NCBI GenBank assembly: GCA_021772365.1
Contig: JAJFMC010000324.1
Location: 1 to 5,654, forward strand
Source of the DNA: Chlamydiota bacterium
GTDB lineage: Bacteria; Chlamydiota; Chlamydiia; Chlamydiales; Criblamydiaceae
Direction of reading: 5' to 3'
Length of the DNA stretch: 5,654 nt
Both the position numbers and the translations under genes were made by a program. This document shows positions 1-5,654 of this stretch, piece by piece; position 1 is the first letter of the stretch, and every line of letters begins with the position of its first letter. The notes under the pieces were generated by a model. That model saw only the letters and a program-made list of their open reading frames with translations, had not been told where the DNA came from and searched no databases.

Positions 1-840
1 AATATAGGCTACGAAGGAATTGAACTCGAAGACCCGTTTCGTAAGATCATCGATCAGTTTCCGGCACTTCTTAAAAAATACAACCTTTCACTAGCTGCAG
101 GATGGCATTCGACATTTCTATTAAAAAATAGCCTTGAAAAAGAACTAGATAGCTTGAAGCAACACATGGACGTGCTTGCCTCACTAGGTAGCAATACCGT
201 CAACCTAGCTGAATGCAGTGGTGCTGTCCATCGTGAGAATAAGGGCCTCTCAAAAAGGCCTCAATTGACTGACGAGCAGTTTACACACTTAGGTGATAGA
301 TTGGATATCATTGCAGAATATCTTGCTTCACAAGGATTTATCAGTGCTTACCATCATCATATGGGAACAGTAATACAAACAGCAGATGACGTCGATAAAT
401 TGATGGCAAATACAGAGCGACTCGGACTGCTTTTCGACTCGGGACATCTGTGTTATGCTGGAGATTCACCTCTAGAGGTTCTCAAAAAACATATCGCCCG
501 CGTCACACATGTCCACTGTAAAAATATACGATCAAGTATCCTTAGAGAGAAAATCAACAATGATGCACCTTTCTTTTCTTCTATTGTAGACGGTGCATTC
601 ACAGTGCCAGGTGATAATAGTGATAGAGACACAGAGTATGCAGTAGATTTCGCTGCTATTATTAATTGCTTACATGAACACGAGTATCGGGGATGGATCA
701 TCATGGAGGCCGAGCAAGACCCTAGAAAAGCAGACTCGTACACTTATGCAAAACTAGGTTTCGATACTCTCAATTCCCTTGTAAGTAATCTAGAACAAAT
801 AATGGTTTTTCCTGATCAGTACCAAAACCCCAATGATTGA
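1..840 (+). CDS. iolE: myo-inosose-2 dehydratase (IolE), 5' end missing
   Basis: The frame is open from base 1 to a TGA at 838-840, giving 279 residues in the window. The known family length is about 300, so roughly the first 30 residues are missing on the left. The protein is a xylose-isomerase-like TIM barrel that dehydrates scyllo-inosose (2-keto-myo-inositol) to 3D-(3,5/4)-trihydroxycyclohexane-1,2-dione, the second step of cytosolic inositol catabolism. Recognition rests on family-typical stretches, in window residue numbers: AECSGAVH (70-77), YHHHMGTVIQT (117-127), LLFDSGHL (143-150), THVHCKNIR (169-177), FTVPGD (200-205) and MEAEQDP (235-241). Metal and substrate ligands expected in this fold are visible as E71, D146, H170/H172 and E236/E238; assigning these exact residues is inference. 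Two small oddities are a few extra residues after VPGD (about 206-214) and a polar C-terminal tail (about 268-279) beyond the usual end. The TTG at 154 is an internal codon, not the start. The true start and any upstream iol operon partners lie outside the window. Confidence 0.93.
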   Translation, partial: NIGYEGIELEDPFRKIIDQFPALLKKYNLSLAAGWHSTFLLKNSLEKELDSLKQHMDVLASLGSNTVNLAECSGAVHRENKGLSKRPQLTDEQFTHLGDRLDIIAEYLASQGFISAYHHHMGTVIQTADDVDKLMANTERLGLLFDSGHLCYAGDSPLEVLKKHIARVTHVHCKNIRSSILREKINNDAPFFSSIVDGAFTVPGDNSDRDTEYAVDFAAIINCLHEHEYRGWIIMEAEQDPRKADSYTYAKLGFDTLNSLVSNLEQIMVFPDQYQNPND

Positions 841-841
841 G

Positions 842-894
842 GTTTATTCGTGATAAATCGTGTCATTTCATGCTCCAGTTTATCACGAATAAAC
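842..894. repeat. perfect 16-bp inverted repeat just after iolE
   Basis: The left arm GTTTATTCGTGATAAA (842-857) and right arm TTTATCACGAATAAAC (879-894) are exact reverse complements, separated by a 21-nt loop (858-878). The left arm begins one base after the iolE stop codon. Each arm is itself partly symmetric (TTTAT, five bases, ATAAA). As RNA this would be a long but AT-rich stem. There is no T-run after either arm, so it is not a classical intrinsic terminator on either strand. Its position suggests a role in 3'-end formation or stabilisation of iolE mRNA, or a binding site for a dimeric protein. Function is unproven; the repeat itself is certain. Confidence 0.85.
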
Positions 895-919
895 GTGATT
901 ACTAAATGCCATTCTATTT

Positions 920-970
920 AGAATTTTTACAGGATGAGCAGCGTCGGGATGCCGGCGCAGGAAAAATTCT
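920..970. other. two-tier hairpin at left end of the palindromic element
   Basis: The outer arms AGAATTTTT (920-928) and AAAAATTCT (962-970) are exact reverse complements. Inside them GCGTCGG (941-947) pairs with CCGGCGC (952-958) through seven pairs, one of them a G-T wobble, closing a GATG tetraloop (948-951). The unpaired 929-940 segment forms a one-sided bulge carrying ACAGGATG, which alternatively pairs with 1055-1062. The inner stem is strikingly GC-rich against the AT-rich surroundings, a hallmark of REP-type palindromes. There is no T-run after the stem, so a terminator role is doubtful. Confidence 0.55.
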
Positions 971-1071
971 TAGATTGAAGTGAGAGCAGTATATGCAAGA
1001 AATTATCAGGATAGTGATATCCTATCTAATCCTGTCTATCATGTTAATTCTACCCATCCTGTAAAAAATAT
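920..1071. repeat. nested palindromic intergenic element, MITE- or REP-like
   Basis: The core terminal repeats TTTTTACAGGATG (924-936) and CATCCTGTAAAAA (1055-1067) are exact 13-bp reverse complements. Extended to 920-941 and 1050-1071 they form about 22 bp with a few mismatches. The hexamer CAGGAT occurs forward at 930 and 1007 and inverted (ATCCTG) at 1029 and 1056, giving a symmetric forward-forward-reverse-reverse layout. Internal hairpins lie at 941-958 and 1008-1023. This size and architecture fit a small non-autonomous palindromic repeat of the kind dispersed between genes in many gammaproteobacteria. No clear target-site duplication is visible. Whether it is dispersed or mobile cannot be judged from one copy. 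Confidence 0.55.
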
Positions 1072-1233
1072 TGATTAATCACACAGACTAAGAAATCGTC
1101 TCCTGCTGTAACTCATTGATACAATGTATTGTCACCCCCAGCCCTGACCTAACGCTATTCCCTTCAAAAGTCTCAGGGGTGCCTGTGTAACTATAGATTA
1201 GAGGTTTTAATATTTTTAATGCTTGATACCCTG
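1072..1233. other. non-coding stretch between iolE and the membrane protein gene
   Basis: Together with 841-1071 this makes a 393-bp gene-free interval between two convergent genes. In this right-hand part I see only weak inverted repeats: ACACAG (1081-1086) with CTGTGT (1183-1188), CACCCC (1133-1138) with GGGGTG (1176-1181), and a 12-bp ACAAT-GT-ATTGT palindrome at about 1120-1131. The stems are short and the loops long. No convincing terminator for the minus-strand gene ending at 1234 is visible, and there is no supported gene. Confidence 0.5.
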
Positions 1234-1887
1234 TTAGGGGTTATGGGAGTCTTCTAAATCGTGTTGTTCACTAGAATAGACGAGTTTATCGATAAGGTTA
1301 ATACTGATCAATTGCCTTAACTTGCTTTCGTGTTGGATGATAGATTTATTCCACATAGAAACTTCAACGATACCCTTACATTCAACTGAAGCTAATGATT
1401 TATTACCTGTCAGTATTCCAATTTCCCCAACAAAATTTCCTGGCCCAAGCGTATTGATAATTTTTCCGTTTTTGATAATATTTACATTGCCGGTGATAAG
1501 AAACAGCAATTTTTGAATGACTTCTCCTTGATCGATTAATGTCTCTTTCATGAAGGTTTTGTTTTCAGCTTCTTCCATGATTCGGACAAACTCTTCGGTA
1601 GAAATATGATTTTTGTAAATTTTATAAATATCAACGAGCTTACCGGGCAAACGTGCTTTTCTAAGTGTAAGTGGGATCTGAGCTAGAAAATATCCATTTA
1701 TTGCAGTAAAGATACAACTAGCTGCAATGATTACAGGTGAGCTCACTGTAAATCCATAGAGCAAGAAAATTATTGATGCTATAATAAATAAAAAACGCAT
1801 GCGTGCTATTTCACTCATAAAGAGACTAAGTGCTATAAATAAGGCACATAGTATCATTAGTAGATCACTAAATATCGATTGGTCCAT
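1234..1887 (-). CDS. membrane protein with cyclic-nucleotide-binding-like domain (Popeye-like layout)
   Basis: 217 residues. Three hydrophobic helices (about 6-24, 31-48 and 50-72) anchor it in the inner membrane, and a cytoplasmic cNMP-binding-type beta-roll follows (about 95-205). Domain markers are F112-GEVIQKLLFLITGNVNII (121-138), the turn GKIINTLGPGNFVGEIG (141-157) and the phosphate-cassette region LTGNKSLASVE (159-169). The order of three membrane helices then a cNMP fold matches Popeye-domain proteins and their bacterial relatives. In the cassette, the glycine-glutamate pair (G154-E155) is kept but the arginine that normally contacts the cyclic phosphate is replaced by serine (S164). 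Binding of cAMP or cGMP is therefore doubtful; it may sense another ligand or none. No DNA-binding domain follows, so it is not a Crp-type regulator. The ATG at 1885-1887 is supported by GAAGG five bases upstream. It stands alone downstream of iolG on the same strand with a 97-bp gap. Biological role unknown. Confidence 0.75.
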   Translation of the reverse strand: MDQSIFSDLLMILCALFIALSLFMSEIARMRFLFIIASIIFLLYGFTVSSPVIIAASCIFTAINGYFLAQIPLTLRKARLPGKLVDIYKIYKNHISTEEFVRIMEEAENKTFMKETLIDQGEVIQKLLFLITGNVNIIKNGKIINTLGPGNFVGEIGILTGNKSLASVECKGIVEVSMWNKSIIQHESKLRQLISINLIDKLVYSSEQHDLEDSHNP

Positions 1888-1943
1888 GGTAGCCTTCGCA
1901 TATGTTTTAAATGGTCAATACTTACCAAATATCAAGTATACCC

Positions 1944-1965
1944 AATAAAGGTCAAGACTTGGACC
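1944..1965 (-). terminator. weak possible terminator after iolG
   Basis: Read on the minus strand, GGTC-C-AA, a GTC loop and TT-GACC form a six-pair stem with one bulged C (1965-1950). It is followed by TTTATT (1949-1944), 20 bases after the iolG stop codon. The stem is short and the T-run interrupted, so transcription may well continue into the downstream membrane protein gene. Confidence 0.25.
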
Positions 1966-1984
1966 TCGATTGTTTTGCGTAAAA

Positions 1985-2977
1985 CTATAGTTTAACAGGT
2001 TGTTTTGTCCGGTAGGATTTTTCTGCGGCATCTGCGATTAATATTGCTTTACGACCATCTTCTGCCGAAACAGAGGGTTTTTGTCCATTCTTCACGATGT
2101 CGGTAAAGAAATGGTCGATTTCTATACGGTATGCATCCTGATATCTCTGCGGAAAGCTAGGGTGTGGATTGTCAGTTCTAATTCCTTCACCAGTAGAGTG
2201 CTCAACAGTCGTCGGTTGCAGGTTGTTTGCTTTAAGCATTCCGTTCTCTCCAAACACTTCGATCCTCTGATCATATCCGTACACGCTGCGGCGGCTATTG
2301 TTGATATGGCAGAGTGTTCCGCTTTTTGTCTTCATCACGACCATTGCCGTATCTAAATCGCCAAATTCGTCAATTGATGGGTCAATTAAACAACTACCCG
2401 TAGCATATACTTCGATGGGGTCTTCACCCAGCAACCAACGGGCCATATCAAAGTCGTGGATCATCATATCACGAAATAAGCCACCTGAGGTTTTTAGGAA
2501 TCGCTTTTCAGGAAGTGTGTGGTCTCGACTTGATATCATCACTTGTTCAACACGGCCGAGGATTTTCTTATCTAATCGGGCACGAAGACTTTGGAAGCTA
2601 GGATCAAATCGCCTGTTAAACCCAACAAATAAAGAGACTCCACATTCCTCAACAACTTTCAAACACTCATCGATGCGTTTGATATCCAGGTCGATAGGTT
2701 TTTCGCAAAAAATAGGTTTGCCTGCTCTAGCGGCAAGCATAATGAGGTCGGCATGCGTATCGGTATTGCTGACGATCACTACTGCTTCAATATTAGGGTC
2801 TTTCAATGCTGCCTCAGTAGAGGAAAAAGCTTTAGCTCCGTACTTATTTGCAACCTCTTGTGCTGCTTCAAAATTTGAATCTACAACAGCATAAAGTTCA
2901 GCATCTTGTGAGTATGCGATATGTTTTGCGTGGTCGCTCCCCATCCTTCCTGCACCAATTAAACAAGCTCTAATCAT
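1985..2977 (-). CDS. iolG: inositol 2-dehydrogenase, Gfo/Idh/MocA family
   Basis: 330 residues, the usual length for this family. It is an NAD-dependent cytosolic oxidoreductase that converts myo-inositol to scyllo-inosose, the first step of inositol catabolism. The N-terminal Rossmann fold carries GAGRMG (8-13) and an acidic residue after the second strand (D33). The family lysine motif is CEKPIDL (91-97, K93). The C-terminal substrate domain has D170-MMI-H174-D, matching the Lys/Asp/His catalytic set described for Bacillus IolG. Also family-typical are FVGFNRRFDPSF (117-128), SRDHTLPEKRFLKTSGGLFRD (150-170) and the FGENG turn near residue 245. The start ATG (2975-2977) has AGGTG five bases upstream, and the gene ends with TAG inside a 12-bp palindrome (1982-1993). 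It is divergent from the chemosensory operon and is followed by the membrane protein gene. Preference for a related substrate, such as scyllo- or chiro-inositol, cannot be excluded. The nearby iolE supports the inositol assignment. Confidence 0.87.
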   Translation of the reverse strand: MIRACLIGAGRMGSDHAKHIAYSQDAELYAVVDSNFEAAQEVANKYGAKAFSSTEAALKDPNIEAVVIVSNTDTHADLIMLAARAGKPIFCEKPIDLDIKRIDECLKVVEECGVSLFVGFNRRFDPSFQSLRARLDKKILGRVEQVMISSRDHTLPEKRFLKTSGGLFRDMMIHDFDMARWLLGEDPIEVYATGSCLIDPSIDEFGDLDTAMVVMKTKSGTLCHINNSRRSVYGYDQRIEVFGENGMLKANNLQPTTVEHSTGEGIRTDNPHPSFPQRYQDAYRIEIDHFFTDIVKNGQKPSVSAEDGRKAILIADAAEKSYRTKQPVKL

Positions 2978-3011
2978 AACAACACCTATGAAGTAAAAAG
3001 TTGAATAGGAA

Positions 3012-3041
3012 TATATAATGGATATGATCGTACGGTGTCAA
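3012..3041 (-). promoter_or_regulatory. sigma-70 promoter for iolG
   Basis: On the minus strand a perfect -35 TTGACA (3041-3036) is followed, after an 18-bp spacer, by TATATA (3017-3012). This places the transcription start near 3005, about 28 bases before the iolG ATG. The sequence around the -10 (ATATATAATGG on the plus strand) also contains TATAAT in the opposite direction, but without a good -35. No clear operator for an inositol repressor was recognised. Confidence 0.65.
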
Positions 3042-3125
3042 GCAATATGGGGTAAACTAAGTTGAAAAAATCTCTTACCTTTATTATGGTCCGGATAGAG
3101 GGTATAACAATAAATTCAGGGATGA

Positions 3126-3560
3126 ATGATGAATTACCTTATATTTTCAGTTGATAGCCAACAGTTTGGAATTTCGTTGGATTATGTCAAACGAGTGATA
3201 TGGGCAGTCTCTGTTACTCCTGTCAACGATACATCGATAAACCTACAGGGTATGATCAATGTTCATAATGAAGTTGTTCCAGTGTTAAACATACGTAGGT
3301 CCTTAGGTCTTAATGAAAAGAGTATTGATTTAAGCGACCAGTTCATGATTTGTGAATTTCCTGAGACAAAAGCAGCTTTGTGGGTCGATCGAGTCATAGA
3401 AATTAATGCCCTTGAAGCTGAAGAGTGTACTCACAACGACGACCTATCGATCAATGACTCTCGAATAACTTCTGTATTAAGGAAAGAAGCTAAACTCATT
3501 ACCGTATACGACTGGGAGTCAATAATTTCTCAAACAATTATCACTCAGGTGAACGTGTGA
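3126..3560 (+). CDS. CheW-like adaptor protein, WspB-type position
   Basis: 144 residues, a single CheW domain. CheW adaptors couple chemoreceptors to a CheA-type histidine kinase at the cytoplasmic face of receptor arrays. Visible features are the opening strand YLIFSVDSQQFGISLDYVK (4-22), the core LQGMINVHNEVVPVLNIRRS (40-59) leading to LGL (60-62), FMICEF (73-78) and WVDRVIEI (86-93). The normal CheW turn, usually INxRGxxxPVxDLR, reads INVHNEVVPVLNIR here, so the common Arg-Gly is replaced by His-Asn. Two ATGs lie side by side (3126 and 3129); AGGG at 3118-3121 is four and seven bases away, so the second may be the true start. It is first in the operon, and its stop overlaps the start of the methyltransferase gene. 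The position matches wspB, but the divergence is enough that a specific symbol is not given. Confidence 0.85.
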   Translation: MMNYLIFSVDSQQFGISLDYVKRVIWAVSVTPVNDTSINLQGMINVHNEVVPVLNIRRSLGLNEKSIDLSDQFMICEFPETKAALWVDRVIEINALEAEECTHNDDLSINDSRITSVLRKEAKLITVYDWESIISQTIITQVNV

Positions 3561-5113
3561 GAAAAGGACAGGTCGAGTGTAACATTTCTCAGTGTTTGTT
3601 ATCGGATTTTAGCGAGTATTTAAACAAAAATATGGGATTATTTTACCCCGAAAAAGCTTGGTCGGAATTTGAGAAAAAAATTCCACATATATCTTCATCT
3701 TTTGGCTTTGAAAATCAATCAGAGTGTATTCAGTGGATCATAAAGCAACCTGTTACAAAGGACCTCATCACCACTTTAGCTGAACACCTTACCATTGGCG
3801 AAACCTATTTTTTCCGCGATAATAATACTTTTGAACTGATAAAAAATAAAATTCTTGAACCTCTTATTGCTGAACGAAGACTATCGAACCAAAAACAGAT
3901 AAAAATCTGGTCAGCAGCCTGTTGTACAGGAGAAGAGCCTTACACTCTCGCTATGATTCTTTGCGAAATGCTCCCAAATATTAAAGATTGGAATATTTCC
4001 ATTTTGGGATCAGATATAAACATCGAATTTTTGAGAAGGGCAAAAAGAGGGGTTTATCGCGATTGGGCATTACGAGCTATTCCAGAACATTACTTGCAAA
4101 AATATTTCCAAAAAGAAGCAGAAGGATTTGCCATCTCTCCTAAAATTAAGAAAATGGTGCGTTTCAGTTATCTGAACCTAATTGAAGATCAGTATCCCTC
4201 ATTAACGAATGGCACAAGCAATGCCGATCTTGTCTTATGCAACAATGTACTGATCTATTTTTCCGAAGTGCAAGGTAGACGTGTGATTGCTCAATTGGAC
4301 AAGTCGCTTGTTGATGGTGGTCACCTATGTGTAACACCTATCGAAGCCTCGCTCGTTAATGCACCGACCTTAAATATTCAACCAGATATTGCTTGCTATA
4401 TCTTTCGCTCAAACAAAATGGCTATCTTCAATCGCGCTAATCCACAGTTGGATCTCCTCAAAGATGTATCAAAAGATATTCATAAAAAGAAGACAAATAT
4501 TAGAAAGAAAAGTACATTTTTTGAAGACTTCCTCAAAAAAAGCCCAAAAAATGATAACGAAGAAAAAGAACAGAAATTAACGTCCATCAGTGAGGGACAC
4601 AGCGATGAAAATAGTGTACTCACACGTGTGAATGGACTATACAAATTGGGCGATTATCACAAAGTCGTTGACGAAGTTGAAAGCTATCTGATTGAAAGTC
4701 AAGATACTGAATCTCAACACATAAACCTAATCATGGTGTTGATAAAAGCATACGTTAATACAGGGAATTTAGACCAAGCAAAATACTGCTGTGAGAAGTA
4801 TTTATCAATTGATAGTACGAACCCCACTCTACACTACTTACATGCAGCAATTTTCCAGGAGTTCAATTGTATCAAAGAGGCAATAAGCTCCTTGAAAAAA
4901 GCAATTTTTCTTGATGGAGACTTCAGCATCGCATACTTTACTATGGGTAATCTCTTATTGACGCAAGATGATTTCTATGAAGCGCGAAAACACTTTCGCA
5001 ATGTCGTAATCACCCTTGATAAAGTTTATGATGAAAGTATTGTTCCCGAAGCCGAAGAGCTAACAGCAGGCAGGCTGAAAGAGATCGTGGAAAATATTTT
5101 AACCAAACTATAA
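3557..5113 (+). CDS. CheR-type receptor methyltransferase with C-terminal TPR domain (WspC-like)
   Basis: 518 residues. It is predicted to transfer methyl groups from S-adenosylmethionine to glutamates on a chemoreceptor, tuning its adaptation. The CheR helical N-domain is at about 12-75. GETYFFRDN (81-89) contains the catalytic-arginine motif. The SAM site is WSAACCTGEEPYTLAM (118-133) plus GSDIN (151-155), and CNNVLIYF (228-235) corresponds to CRNVLIYF, here with Arg to Asn. The methyltransferase part ends near 290. A charged, lysine-rich linker (about 300-345) then leads to roughly four TPR-like helical pairs (about 352-488), including GNLDQAKYCCEKYLSIDSTN (403-422) and DDFYEARKHF (471-480). 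A CheR-TPR fusion is the hallmark of WspC and FrzF-type enzymes. The GTG start (3557) overlaps the preceding TGA as GTGA and has AGGTGA four bases upstream, indicating translational coupling. Other CheR-TPR systems remain possible. Confidence 0.9.
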   Translation: MRKGQVECNISQCLLSDFSEYLNKNMGLFYPEKAWSEFEKKIPHISSSFGFENQSECIQWIIKQPVTKDLITTLAEHLTIGETYFFRDNNTFELIKNKILEPLIAERRLSNQKQIKIWSAACCTGEEPYTLAMILCEMLPNIKDWNISILGSDINIEFLRRAKRGVYRDWALRAIPEHYLQKYFQKEAEGFAISPKIKKMVRFSYLNLIEDQYPSLTNGTSNADLVLCNNVLIYFSEVQGRRVIAQLDKSLVDGGHLCVTPIEASLVNAPTLNIQPDIACYIFRSNKMAIFNRANPQLDLLKDVSKDIHKKKTNIRKKSTFFEDFLKKSPKNDNEEKEQKLTSISEGHSDENSVLTRVNGLYKLGDYHKVVDEVESYLIESQDTESQHINLIMVLIKAYVNTGNLDQAKYCCEKYLSIDSTNPTLHYLHAAIFQEFNCIKEAISSLKKAIFLDGDFSIAYFTMGNLLLTQDDFYEARKHFRNVVITLDKVYDESIVPEAEELTAGRLKEIVENILTKL

Positions 5114-5126
5114 AGGTTACCAAAAT

Positions 5127-5654
5127 ATGGACATTGATGAATCATTTCATTCTACCGAACATATCGAAAATCATGGGTCAATAAGTCAAGAAATGAAAGA
5201 GTTTATTCTGCAAGAAAGAGCACGTAGAATCGCATTAGCAGAAACGAAAAATAGTGGGGAACATTTTTTTAGCGAGGTTGTCGTATTTGGACTTGAGCAA
5301 GAGCGTTATGCTCTCGAAGCGACTTATATTAAAGAGGTCTATCCCCTGATAGATGTGACCGTCCTACCATGTGTACCTGCTTGGGTTTATGGAGTAATTA
5401 ATGTCAGGAGAAAAATCTACTCCGTAGTAGACCTTAAAAACCTGTTCGGACTAGTCCAACAGCAGGATTACCCGGATCAGAAAGTGATCATATTAGAGGA
5501 AGGAAATAACTCATTTGGTATTTTAACAGATGAAATTTACGGAGTTCAATCGATTGAGTTAGATCGATTACAATTGCAATTACCGACGCAAACTCATCAT
5601 AGCAAAGAGTATTTCAAGGGGATTACCAACGATCGAATCATTGTACTGAATGGA
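5127..5654 (+). CDS. second CheW-like adaptor with N-terminal extension (WspD-like), 3' end missing
   Basis: The frame is open from ATG 5127 to the window edge (176 residues), with no stop in the window. An N-terminal extension of about 48 residues carries ILQERARRIALAE (27-39), the ILxxRAxxLA pattern typical of WspD-type CheW proteins. A CheW domain follows: VVVFGLEQERYALEATYIKE (51-70), VYGVINVRRKIYSVVDLKNL (87-106), KVIILEE (119-125), FGILTDEIYGVQSI (130-143) and YFKGITNDRIIVLNG (162-176), near the usual domain end. Probably only a short C-terminus is missing. It starts 13 bases after the cheR stop; AAAGG overlapping that stop (5112-5116) is a plausible but slightly distant ribosome-binding site. 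Two non-identical CheW proteins flanking a CheR-TPR is the wspB-wspC-wspD order. The longer acidic N-terminus distinguishes this adaptor from the first. Confidence 0.88.
   Translation, partial: MDIDESFHSTEHIENHGSISQEMKEFILQERARRIALAETKNSGEHFFSEVVVFGLEQERYALEATYIKEVYPLIDVTVLPCVPAWVYGVINVRRKIYSVVDLKNLFGLVQQQDYPDQKVIILEEGNNSFGILTDEIYGVQSIELDRLQLQLPTQTHHSKEYFKGITNDRIIVLNG

Noticed and set aside
453..743. 96-codon minus-strand open frame.
   Set aside because: Antisense to conserved iolE coding sequence, with no family features.
842..894. Integron attC-type recombination site.
   Set aside because: The arm ends resemble, but do not match, the GTTRRRY/RYYYAAC core sites, and no cassette organisation or integrase is present.
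906..983. 25-codon plus-strand reading frame beginning at ATG 906, running through the palindromic element.
   Set aside because: It lacks a ribosome-binding site, and its codons simply read through the hairpin arms (920-970). Best explained as repeat DNA, not a gene.
1133..1181. CACCCC...GGGGTG stem as a terminator for the minus-strand membrane gene.
   Set aside because: The stem is six pairs with a 37-nt loop and has no adjacent T-run; too weak to call.
1982..1993. 12-bp palindrome AAACTATAGTTT across the iolG stop codon as an operator.
   Set aside because: It lies at the 3' end of the gene, away from any promoter I can support, and is AT-rich enough to arise by chance.
2298..2894. 198-codon open frame on the plus strand.
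   Set aside because: It lies entirely antisense to the well-supported iolG and has no recognisable domain; a shadow frame.

Overview
The window reads as ordinary chromosomal DNA from an AT-rich gammaproteobacterium, most likely a marine or aquatic one. GC looks to be about 40%, which is an estimate by eye. The assignment rests on the style of the inositol-catabolism and Wsp-type signalling proteins and on the small palindromic repeats between genes. It is an inference, and no genus can be named.

Layout, left to right. (1) Positions 1-840 (+) hold the 3' end of a myo-inosose-2 dehydratase gene (iolE); its first ~30 codons lie outside the window. (2) Positions 841-1233 are non-coding and rich in repeats. 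A perfect 16-bp inverted repeat with a 21-nt loop directly follows the iolE stop codon. It is followed by a ~150-bp nested palindromic element with imperfect ~22-bp terminal inverted repeats. (3) Positions 1234-1887 (-) encode a small membrane protein with three N-terminal transmembrane helices and a C-terminal cyclic-nucleotide-binding-like domain, a Popeye-like layout. (4) Positions 1985-2977 (-) encode an intact inositol 2-dehydrogenase (IolG type) with a good sigma-70 promoter. (5) Positions 2978-3125 are a divergent promoter region. (6) From 3126 to the right edge (+) runs the start of a tightly packed chemosensory operon: cheW, then a CheR methyltransferase with a TPR domain, then a second cheW with an N-terminal extension, cut by the window end.

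How the genes work together. IolG oxidises myo-inositol to 2-keto-myo-inositol (scyllo-inosose), and IolE dehydrates that product to the diketone, so the two flank genes are consecutive steps of inositol breakdown. They are on opposite strands with the unrelated membrane gene between them. The cheW-cheR(TPR)-cheW block has the gene order and domain make-up of wspB-wspC-wspD, the adaptor/methyltransferase part of the Wsp surface-sensing pathway or a related chemosensory system with an alternative output. The receptor gene, which lies upstream in the classical wsp operon, is absent here because iolG is divergently transcribed at that position. Receptor, CheA-type kinase, CheB and output regulator are therefore expected to the right of the window, if present at all.

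Nothing in the window proves a wholly new system. The items most worth checking are the Popeye-like protein lacking the usual phosphate-binding arginine, the two repeat structures after iolE, and the rearranged Wsp-like operon.
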